Assembly: GCA_018814945.1 (NCBI GenBank)
Contig: JAHIYT010000160.1
Location: forward strand, 1-5,176
From: Patescibacteria group bacterium
Lineage (GTDB): Bacteria; Patescibacteriota; Gracilibacteria; UM-FILTER-43-11
Direction of reading: 5' to 3'
Length of the DNA: 5,176 bases
Below the pieces are notes generated by a model. That model searched no databases. It was not told the origin of the DNA and saw nothing but the letters and a program-made list of their open reading frames with translations. Positions 1 to 5,176 of the stretch are shown here, in pieces (positions within the stretch are counted from its first letter, which is position 1; each line of letters opens with the position of its first letter). The position numbers and the translations under genes were made by a program.

Positions 1-1093
1 ATTTTGCAATAGTAATTCTTAGACTTGAACCACCTACTAGGTTTTCAACCTCTTGCACGGTACCCTTGCCAAAGCTTGTTTCACCAATAACAATACCTCT
101 TCCATGATCCTGAATAGCTCCCGCTACTATTTCCGAAGCAGATGCGCTACCTTTATTGATAAGTGCCACAAGTGGGGTACTTACTGCCCTTGCTTGCCCG
201 TTTACATAAATAACTTCGTCTTCTTCGGGATTTCGTTTTTTGATTGTTACAACCGTACCCTTCTCAATAAATTCAGAAGCTATATCTACTGCACCATCTA
301 AATACCCACCCCCGTTATAACGAAGATCTAAAATTATTCCTGCAGGCCTTCGGTTTAAGATGTCATTAATAGCTTTGCTGAATTCCCACATTGTATTGTT
401 CCCAAACTGATTGATTTCAATAAGTGCAATATCATCAATCATTTCCCAATCTACACTGTTAATGTTTATAGTGTCTCTAACAATAGTTAAATCTATTGGT
501 TCGCTTCCACCTTTTCTAATAACTGTAAGAATTACACTAGTTCCCTTTTTACCTCTGATTTTCATAACAGCTTGTTCGAGGGTCATTTCTTCAGTGGGTT
601 CACCGTTTACCATGTAAATAATATCTTCCGGCTGTAGCCCTGCGCTTTTTGCAGGTGAACCTTTCAAAGGAGAAATTACTGTTAGCAAGCCATGTCTGAG
701 CGTTAGCTCTGCACCTATACCTTCTAATGTTCCCTCTAGGCTGTCCTGGAACTCTTTATTTTCCTTAGGTGTCATAAACGTTGTATATGGATCACCTAAT
801 GCATCAACCATTCCTTCAATAGCTCCATAAATCATTTTCTGAGTGTCCAAAAGTGGTGGATCTACATATTTACTGCTCAAAATATTCCACGTGTCCCAAA
901 ATAGCTGCATATTTACAGTTTCAGTTTCACCATACGGGCTGGTCACGGATTTTGTTGTTGAAGTTCCTTGTTGTTGAGACATGCGATTAGCGCCAACATT
1001 CCAACCTAAAATGAATACAAAAATAACCAGGACTATTAATCCAATAAACTTTGGAGCGATTGATTCTTTTGTTGGTGAGTAGTTTCTTTTCAT
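1..1093 (-). CDS. S41 family C-terminal processing protease, membrane-anchored; 3' end cut by window edge
   Basis: Serine protease of the CtpA/Prc (tail-specific protease) family, expected to cleave proteins from their C-termini outside the cytoplasmic membrane. The 364 visible codons were read by hand from the minus strand. A short basic N-terminus (KRN...K15) is followed by one hydrophobic segment at about residues 16-32, which looks like an uncleaved signal anchor. Residues 62-115 are the family's N-terminal helical region (FWDTWNILSSKYVD, GDPYTTFMTP). A PDZ domain lies at about 120-205, with the loop GLQPEDII at 151-158. The protease core has LDLRYNGGGYL at 255-265, then GSASASEI and SFGKGTVQ. 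By alignment with Escherichia coli Prc the catalytic residues are Ser318, Lys343 and Gln347; the 25-residue Ser-Lys spacing matches Prc Ser452/Lys477. The start is firm because an in-frame TAA lies at 1109-1111, just upstream. There is only a weak GGA in front of it. The remaining C-terminus lies beyond base 1. It follows dnaJ on the same strand and may be cotranscribed with it. Confidence 0.95.
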   Translation of the reverse strand, partial: MKRNYSPTKESIAPKFIGLIVLVIFVFILGWNVGANRMSQQQGTSTTKSVTSPYGETETVNMQLFWDTWNILSSKYVDPPLLDTQKMIYGAIEGMVDALGDPYTTFMTPKENKEFQDSLEGTLEGIGAELTLRHGLLTVISPLKGSPAKSAGLQPEDIIYMVNGEPTEEMTLEQAVMKIRGKKGTSVILTVIRKGGSEPIDLTIVRDTININSVDWEMIDDIALIEINQFGNNTMWEFSKAINDILNRRPAGIILDLRYNGGGYLDGAVDIASEFIEKGTVVTIKKRNPEEDEVIYVNGQARAVSTPLVALINKGSASASEIVAGAIQDHGRGIVIGETSFGKGTVQEVENLVGGSSLRITIAK

Positions 1094-1207
1094 AGTGTTT
1101 CCGATTGCTTATCCAATGGCTTTGCCAGTTGCCTATCCTGTAGCTATTGGATTAGCTATTGGCTCAGCAATTGGTTAGCGAATGTTAGAATACATCAATA
1201 TATATTT
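1094..1207. repeat. dnaJ-protease gap with a degenerate 12-bp tandem array (about 1101-1184)
   Basis: From 1101 the sequence divides into consecutive 12-mers that resemble each other: ccgattgcttat, ccaatggctttg, ccagttgcctat, cctgtagctatt, then ggattagctatt, ggctcagcaatt, ggttagcgaatg. The first four start with cc or ccaat-type sequence, and the last three start with gg and carry attgg at their junctions. The array therefore reverses orientation near 1143/1144, at the palindrome tagcta. Folding 1113-1143 onto 1144-1174 pairs about 22 of 31 positions by hand count, so the transcript could form an imperfect hairpin between the dnaJ stop and the protease start. The remaining bases (1185-1207) are AT-rich, and no convincing promoter or T-run terminator was found. 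Function unknown; possibilities are an mRNA processing or stability element, or a decayed repeat family. Confidence 0.6.
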
Positions 1208-2317
1208 TTATCCAAATATTCCCTTACTTTGTGGCTTTATATCAAGATTGGTCTCAGCTATAAGCTCTTCGTAAAGCTTACGTTCTTTCTTTGAAAGTTT
1301 TTGTGGAATATCAACTTTAATTTTTACGTAGTGTTCACCTTTGGTGGTTGAATTTACCTTTGATACACCGTGGTCTTTAATCTTGAAGGTTTTCCCACTC
1401 TCTGTGCCCGCTGGAATTTTAAGTTTTACGTTACCGTGGATAGTTTTTACTGGAATTTCATCGCCTAGCACTGCTTGCAATACGTGTATATGCTGAGTTG
1501 TATATATGTCATCTTTAATTCTTTCGAATTCCCTACTCGGTTCAACGCTGATATGCACAAATAAATCACCGTAAGGACCGCCAAGAGAACCTGCTTCACC
1601 CTTACCCTTTAGCCTAATAACAGCTTGGTCGTTAATTCCTGCCGGGATCTTAACTTTGATTACTGATGTTTTTAATAATCTGGTTTCACCCCTGCATTTG
1701 GTACATTTTTTCTCAGGGATTTGACCTCTTCCCTCACAATCGGAGCAGACTGCTGTCGTTTGTATTTGCCCGAGAGGTGTTCTTTGAATCCTAACCTGCT
1801 GACCGGTACCAGAACATGTATTACAGGTTTTTAGATTGCTACCTGGCTCAGCACCCTTACCTTTACATTTATCACAAGTTTCATAGCGTGATATTTCAAC
1901 CTCTTTACTCACACCAAATACGGCTTCTTCAAATTTAAGTCCAATGACCATTTCAATATCACTTCCTTGGCTAGGACCTCTCTTTTCAGCTGCCCTTCTT
2001 GCTCCGCCACCGAAGAAACTGTCAAAAATATCTCCAAAACCACCACCTCCAAAGTCGAAATTAACATTTTGGAATCCTTCGAAGCCTTGTCCAAAGCCAG
2101 CCCCACCAGGACCTGACCCAGCACTGCCAAATTGGTCATATTGTTGCCTTTTTTGCTTATCACCCAAAACTTCGTAAGCTTCTGTAATCTCTTTAAACTT
2201 TTTCTCGTCACCCTTTTCAGTGTCTGGATGATGTTGTTGAGCCAGTTTACGATAGGCACGCTTTATTTCCTGTTCCGATGCTTTTTTATCGACTCCGAGA
2301 GCCTTGTAGTAGTCCAT
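1208..2317 (-). CDS. dnaJ: Chaperone protein DnaJ (Hsp40), full length
   Basis: Cytosolic co-chaperone that delivers unfolded proteins to DnaK and stimulates its ATPase. At 369 residues it has the normal type I length and domain order. The J domain is at 3-66 with the DnaK-contacting HPD at 30-32. A Gly/Phe-rich linker spans about 63-105 and includes [11 protein letters not shown]. The zinc-binding region has four Cys pairs at 148/151, 165/168, 191/194 and 205/208. The two C-terminal substrate-binding beta domains cover about 120-345, with the typical GGPYGDL and [15 protein letters not shown] segments. The fourth zinc motif is CTKCRGET rather than the usual CxxCxGxG; the cysteines are kept and only the last Gly is lost. 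ATG at 2317 is the start because the J domain begins immediately; the frame stays open upstream but contains no ATG, GTG or TTG. No Shine-Dalgarno sequence is seen at normal spacing. grpE and dnaK are not in the window. The S41 protease gene follows on the same strand. Confidence 0.98.
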   Translation of the reverse strand: MDYYKALGVDKKASEQEIKRAYRKLAQQHHPDTEKGDEKKFKEITEAYEVLGDKQKRQQYDQFGSAGSGPGGAGFGQGFEGFQNVNFDFGGGGFGDIFDSFFGGGARRAAEKRGPSQGSDIEMVIGLKFEEAVFGVSKEVEISRYETCDKCKGKGAEPGSNLKTCNTCSGTGQQVRIQRTPLGQIQTTAVCSDCEGRGQIPEKKCTKCRGETRLLKTSVIKVKIPAGINDQAVIRLKGKGEAGSLGGPYGDLFVHISVEPSREFERIKDDIYTTQHIHVLQAVLGDEIPVKTIHGNVKLKIPAGTESGKTFKIKDHGVSKVNSTTKGEHYVKIKVDIPQKLSKKERKLYEELIAETNLDIKPQSKGIFG

Positions 2318-2420
2318 ATTTCGTATTGATGATCGTATTGGGGATCGTATTGGGGATCGTATTGATCTATTCGAATCCCTATTCGATCCTCCACCCGATT
2401 TCCTATTCGAGTTAGCTAAT
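2318..2420. repeat. Degenerate 12-bp tandem array with inverted halves, in the predicted dnaJ 5' leader
   Basis: Eight consecutive 12-mers start at 2321: tcgtattgatga, tcgtattgggga (twice), tcgtattgatct, then attcgaatccct, attcgatcctcc, acccgatttcct, attcgagttagc. The first four are near-identical. The last four resemble the reverse complement of the first four (atacgatcccca against attcgatcctcc). The switch falls at the perfect palindrome attcgaat (2369-2376). By hand, 2340-2365 pairs with 2378-2403 at roughly two thirds of positions, leaving a loop of about 12 bases. A second 8-bp palindrome, ttagctaa (2412-2419), ends the array. If the proposed dnaJ promoter is right, transcription starts near 2416 and the whole array lies in the untranslated leader. 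The period and the attgg core recall the array between dnaJ and the protease gene. Confidence 0.65.
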
Positions 2421-2422
2421 AG

Positions 2423-2451
2423 ATTTTAGTGAAAAATCAGCAAAAAATCAA
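2423..2451 (-). promoter_or_regulatory. Putative sigma-70-like promoter of dnaJ
   Basis: Reading the minus strand, a TTGATT -35 box (plus-strand 2446-2451) is separated by exactly 17 bp from a TAAAAT -10 box (plus-strand 2423-2428). This is close to the TTGACA/TATAAT consensus at ideal spacing. The predicted transcription start is near 2416, giving a leader of about 100 nt that contains the 12-bp array. The spacer is AT-rich, so chance matches are possible. No CIRCE operator (TTAGCACTC-N9-GAGTGCTAA) for HrcA was found nearby. Confidence 0.5.
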
Positions 2452-2462
2452 CAGAATACACC

Positions 2463-2492
2463 TTGAATTTGGGTCTGAATTGTGGGTACAAT
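2463..2492 (+). promoter_or_regulatory. Putative sigma-70-like promoter of the oxidoreductase genes
   Basis: A TTGAAT -35 box (2463-2468) and a TACAAT -10 box (2487-2492) are separated by 18 bp, one base from the ideal spacing. Transcription would start near 2499, leaving a short leader of about 17 nt before the ATG at 2516. No ribosome binding site is visible in that leader. It diverges from the dnaJ promoter, with the two -35 boxes only about a dozen bases apart, so the two units could influence each other. Confidence 0.4.
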
Positions 2493-2515
2493 TAAATGCA
2501 AAAATAAATTAATTA

Positions 2516-4237
2516 ATGGTAATCAACGAATTGACATTTATGGTTGGAGGAAAAGCTGGTGAAGGTGTAGATCTTCCCGGTACAATGTTTGCAAAATTAT
2601 GTATGCACGCAGGTCTTTGGTTTAAAACCAATGCAGAGTTTCATAGCGTTATTAAGGGGTACAACAACATTTTCCAAATTCGCGCATCCGAAAAAAAAGT
2701 TTATTCGCACCTCACAAAATACGATCTGGTTATTGCGCTCGACAAAGAAACTACAGATTTATATCTAGATGATGTCGTGCCGGGTGGTGGAGTTATTTAT
2801 GATCCTGAGATCACGAAAGTAAAAAAAGAGGGCATAAAGCTGTTTCCGGTTCCACTCCGCAGGATTGCGAAGGAAAAAGTTGGTTTAGATCTTGCAAAAA
2901 ACGTTGTAGCTATTGGTGCAGCAGTTGCCTTAATCGATTATCCAATAGACGTACTACTAGATCTAATAGTAAAAACTTTTGCAAAGAAGGGTGAGTCCGT
3001 AACCAGTAAAAATGTTGATGCGGCTCAGGCTGGTTATAATTATGTGAAAGAAAACTTCAATCAGGAATTTAATTACGTTATTAAGCCTGTTAAAGAACAC
3101 ACAAAAACCTTTATGGTGAATGGTAATTACGCAATTACTTTTGGTGCCATTAAAGCTGGCTGTAAATTTGTTTCAGAATATCCAATGACACCAAGTTCCT
3201 CCATTCTTCACGCAATGGCAAAGCATGCACGTGACTTCAATATTTCCGTAAATCACGTCGAGGACGAACTTTCTGCCATTAATATGGCAATTGGTGCAGG
3301 TTTTGCTGGAGCTCGTAGTATGGCTGCAACCTCTGGTGGTGGTTTTTCATTGATGACAGAGGCAATCGGTTTAGCTGGAATGGTGGAGGTGCCAGTCGTA
3401 ATCGTGGAGGTTCAGCGCCCTGGTCCATCAACCGGTTTACCTACCCGTACCGGGCAAGGTGATCTTCGTCAGGTCATTCACGCTTCTCAGGGTGATTTTC
3501 CAAAAATAGTTCTTTCACCTGGAACTCATGAAGAAGCATTTTATATGGCATTTCACGCATTTAATCTGGCTGAAATCTATCAATGTCCTGTAATACTTCT
3601 CACCGAAAAATATTTAGGAGAGGGAAGTGTGAATTTACCATTTCTAGATGTAAGTCAGTTAAAAATAAATAGAGGAAAGTTACTTTCTGAAGATGAAATT
3701 CCAAAAAACTTTGAAAGATTTAAAGACACTGCAAGTGGAATCTCTCCCCGCACTGTTCCTGGACAAAAAGGCGGAGCTCACACTGCTTCCAGTTACGAAC
3801 ATCGAGAAGATGGATACTTTACAGAAGAAATTGAACCGGTAAATAGAATCAATGAACGTAGAATGAGGAAGATGGAAACATTAGAAAAGCTTTTACCTCC
3901 TGCGAAACTAGAGGGTGAGCAAAATGCGGACGTTACTCTCGTCTGTTGGGGTGCAACTTATGGCCCTGCTTATGAGGCAATGGAATGGCTCAAGCGAAAA
4001 GGAGTTTCCGCAAATCTTTTGCACATAAAATACTTACAACCTTTTCAACCTGGTGTACGAGAGGCTTTAGAAAAAACCAAAATGCCAATTCTTGTTGAAG
4101 GAAATATTTCATCTCAGTTAGGTGGCTTAATCGCCGAGAAAGCTGGTGTGGATATTTCCAAAAAGATTCTCGATTATTCCGGCCGTCCGTTTACGCCAGA
4201 TCAGATTGCTGAGAGAGTTATCCAACTTATTAAATAA
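2516..4237 (+). CDS. korA: 2-oxoacid:ferredoxin oxidoreductase, alpha subunit (gamma-alpha fusion)
   Basis: Large subunit of a thiamine-diphosphate enzyme that converts a 2-oxoacid plus CoA to acyl-CoA and CO2 while reducing ferredoxin; expected to be cytosolic. The 573 residues read as a fusion. A gamma domain covers about 1-190, with GGKAGEG at 11-17 at its start. The alpha part begins near 200. It has EYPMTPSS at 221-228 (family form YPITP; here Ile is Met), the VEDELSAI acidic motif at 248-255 that should contact the cofactor, and GPSTGLPTRTGQGDL at 303-317, whose Arg311 is in the region that binds the substrate carboxylate in related enzymes. GISPRTVPGQKG follows at 408-419. A C-terminal transketolase-C-like domain spans about 470-573. 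This layout matches two-subunit archaeal and actinobacterial enzymes rather than four-subunit ones. Start: an earlier ATG at 2495 meets a stop after three codons, so 2516 is used. No Shine-Dalgarno sequence is seen. Whether pyruvate or 2-oxoglutarate is preferred cannot be read safely, so the symbol is tentative. Confidence 0.94.
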   Translation: MVINELTFMVGGKAGEGVDLPGTMFAKLCMHAGLWFKTNAEFHSVIKGYNNIFQIRASEKKVYSHLTKYDLVIALDKETTDLYLDDVVPGGGVIYDPEITKVKKEGIKLFPVPLRRIAKEKVGLDLAKNVVAIGAAVALIDYPIDVLLDLIVKTFAKKGESVTSKNVDAAQAGYNYVKENFNQEFNYVIKPVKEHTKTFMVNGNYAITFGAIKAGCKFVSEYPMTPSSSILHAMAKHARDFNISVNHVEDELSAINMAIGAGFAGARSMAATSGGGFSLMTEAIGLAGMVEVPVVIVEVQRPGPSTGLPTRTGQGDLRQVIHASQGDFPKIVLSPGTHEEAFYMAFHAFNLAEIYQCPVILLTEKYLGEGSVNLPFLDVSQLKINRGKLLSEDEIPKNFERFKDTASGISPRTVPGQKGGAHTASSYEHREDGYFTEEIEPVNRINERRMRKMETLEKLLPPAKLEGEQNADVTLVCWGATYGPAYEAMEWLKRKGVSANLLHIKYLQPFQPGVREALEKTKMPILVEGNISSQLGGLIAEKAGVDISKKILDYSGRPFTPDQIAERVIQLIK

Positions 4238-4306
4238 TTTACAATTTACAGTTCACAATTTACAAATGTTTTAAAATTTAAAATTGTAAATTAAAAATTA
4301 AATTAT
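4236..4306. repeat. Degenerate 7-bp tandem array with inverted halves between the two oxidoreductase genes
   Basis: The whole 69-bp gap, from the first gene's stop codon to the second gene's ATG, splits into ten 7-mers: aatttac, aatttac, agttcac, aatttac, aaatgtt, ttaaaat, ttaaaat, tgtaaat, taaaaat, taaatta. The early units read aatttac and the later ones read its reverse complement type (gtaaatt, degenerating to taaaaat). A perfect 9-bp inverted repeat, aatttacaa (4257-4265) with ttgtaaatt (4284-4292), encloses an 18-nt AT-only-plus-one-G loop. The stem is almost all A-T and has no following T-run, so it is not a classical terminator. The second gene is probably still cotranscribed with the first. 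Function unknown. Confidence 0.6.
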
Positions 4307-5176
4307 ATGCCACGAACCCCCCAAGACTACACAGACAACACAGGCGGTAAACCAAACTGGTGTCCAGGATGCGGAGACTTCGGAATCGAAGCTGCTTTAA
4401 AAATGGCAATGGCTAAAATGGATCTGGATCCAGATAACGTTGCACTAGTATCCGGAATCGGCTGTGGGGCAAATGCGCCTTATTGGTTCAGCACTTACGG
4501 TCTTATTACCCTTCATGGTCGTCCATTACCCGTTGCAACCGGAACCAAACTTGCTAATCATGAATTGGATGTAATTGCGTGGTCCGGAGACGGAGATGCA
4601 TATGGAATAGGTATGGGGCATTTTATTCACGCAATGCGTCGTAATGCCAATCTCGTATATCTAGTCGGCAATAATACAGTTTATGGTTTAACAAAAGGTC
4701 AGGCATCACCTACTGCAGAGAAGGGGCAAAAGTCTCCATCAACTCCATTTGGCACACCAGACCCAAATATCGATCCGCTTCAACTTGCGATGTCATCTAA
4801 ATGTTCATTTATTGCTCGTGGTTATGCTGGTAACCTTCCGCATCTCGTAAACTTGATAATGGAAGGAATTAAGCATAAAGGTTTTGCATTAATCGACATT
4901 CTTCAACCTTGTGTAACATGGGATAAGATTCATGGATATGATTATTACCAACAAAAAACTTATGACTTACAACAGTCCGATCACGATATTACCAGTAAAA
5001 AAGCTGCATTAAAGAAAATGATGGAACCAGCAGACAAACTTCCAATTGGAATCTTCTACAAAGAGGAGCGCGGAGTGTACGAAGATGAGCAACCACAATT
5101 TGAAAATGGCCCATTAGCTAAACAAGATATTACTAATGTGGATATAACTAAGTTGTTTGAGATATATTCGTTTTAG
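4307..5176 (+). CDS. korB: 2-oxoacid:ferredoxin oxidoreductase, beta subunit
   Basis: Small subunit of the same enzyme. It binds thiamine diphosphate and the single [4Fe-4S] cluster that passes electrons to ferredoxin. The gene is complete at 289 residues, close to the roughly 300 of two-subunit family members. Four cysteines match the known cluster ligands by position and context: Cys19 and Cys22 in WCPGCGDF, Cys53 in GIGCGAN, and Cys202 in LQPCVTW. The thiamine-diphosphate/Mg motif runs from GDG at 94-96 to NN at 122-123. It is followed by YGLTKGQASPT (126-136), a hallmark of the broad 2-oxoacid/2-oxoglutarate group. No extra ferredoxin domain is present, so electrons must leave to a separate ferredoxin not encoded here. 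The start ATG at 4307 is directly followed by the conserved N-terminus. The A/T-only sequence before it lacks a Shine-Dalgarno site. TAG forms the last three bases of the window. The symbol carries the same substrate uncertainty as for its partner. Confidence 0.94.
   Translation: MPRTPQDYTDNTGGKPNWCPGCGDFGIEAALKMAMAKMDLDPDNVALVSGIGCGANAPYWFSTYGLITLHGRPLPVATGTKLANHELDVIAWSGDGDAYGIGMGHFIHAMRRNANLVYLVGNNTVYGLTKGQASPTAEKGQKSPSTPFGTPDPNIDPLQLAMSSKCSFIARGYAGNLPHLVNLIMEGIKHKGFALIDILQPCVTWDKIHGYDYYQQKTYDLQQSDHDITSKKAALKKMMEPADKLPIGIFYKEERGVYEDEQPQFENGPLAKQDITNVDITKLFEIYSF

Noticed and set aside
53..617. Plus-strand open frames at 53-301 and 411-617
   Set aside because: They are antisense to the S41 protease, whose catalytic and PDZ motifs are intact on the minus strand; the plus-strand products resemble no recognised protein.
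1116..1178. A plus-strand 20-codon open frame with an alanine/isoleucine/glycine-rich repeat peptide (MALPVAYPVAIG...)
   Set aside because: It lies entirely within the 12-bp array. A 12-bp unit is a multiple of three and automatically gives a repetitive open frame. There is no ribosome binding site or promoter.
1909..2329. Other open frames overlapping dnaJ (minus 1909-2259, plus 1944-2177, plus 2132-2329)
   Set aside because: They are shadow frames of dnaJ; the proline-rich one is simply the antisense of the Gly/Phe-rich linker.
2385..2397. GGTGGAGGA-like purine tract on the minus strand as a dnaJ ribosome binding site
   Set aside because: It lies about 70 nt from the start codon and has no start codon at proper spacing; it is part of a repeat unit.
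2412..2419. Palindrome ttagctaa near the predicted dnaJ transcription start as a CIRCE/HrcA operator
   Set aside because: It lacks the TTAGCACTC-N9-GAGTGCTAA structure; an 8-bp palindrome in AT-rich DNA is weak evidence for any operator.
2318..2433. In-frame extension of dnaJ upstream of 2317
   Set aside because: The frame stays open through the array for the same multiple-of-three reason, but contains no ATG, GTG or TTG before the in-frame stop, and the J domain already begins at the chosen start.
4257..4292. 9-bp inverted repeat between the oxidoreductase genes as an intrinsic terminator
   Set aside because: The stem is nearly all A-T with an 18-nt loop and no following U-run. Termination between two subunits of one enzyme is also unlikely.

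Overview
The window looks like a piece of an AT-rich bacterial chromosome, most likely a small-genome anaerobic fermenter of the Patescibacteria/CPR type. A Microgenomates-like lineage is a guess. The clues are four compactly written genes with no recognisable Shine-Dalgarno sequence, short AT-rich gaps filled with degenerate tandem repeats, and a two-subunit ferredoxin-linked 2-oxoacid oxidoreductase. None of these proves the lineage. The standard genetic code fits: all four reading frames are open without reassigning TGA, and the three visible stops are TAA, TAA and TAG.

Layout: two transcription units diverge from a 198-bp intergenic region (2318-2515). The minus-strand unit runs leftward with dnaJ (1208-2317), a 114-bp gap, then the first 364 codons of a membrane-anchored S41 C-terminal processing protease (1-1093, cut by the window edge). 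The plus-strand unit runs rightward with a gamma-alpha fused 2-oxoacid:ferredoxin oxidoreductase alpha subunit (2516-4237), a 69-bp gap, then its thiamine-diphosphate/[4Fe-4S] beta subunit (4307-5176), whose stop codon is the last three bases of the window.

How the genes work together: the two plus-strand genes together encode one complete heterodimeric enzyme that oxidatively decarboxylates a 2-oxoacid (pyruvate and/or 2-oxoglutarate) to an acyl-CoA and reduces ferredoxin. The minus-strand pair is a protein-quality unit: a cytosolic Hsp40 co-chaperone followed by an extracytoplasmic serine protease. Sigma-70-like promoters can be proposed for both directions in the shared upstream region.

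The most unusual thing here is in the gaps. Each of the three intergenic regions is largely filled by a degenerate short tandem array (period 12 bp, 12 bp and 7 bp), and in each the units switch to the opposite orientation about halfway, so the array is an imperfect long palindrome. The array upstream of dnaJ would lie wholly within its predicted 5' leader. No RNA gene, CRISPR array, insertion sequence or classical intrinsic terminator was recognised. No gap is longer than 300 bases.
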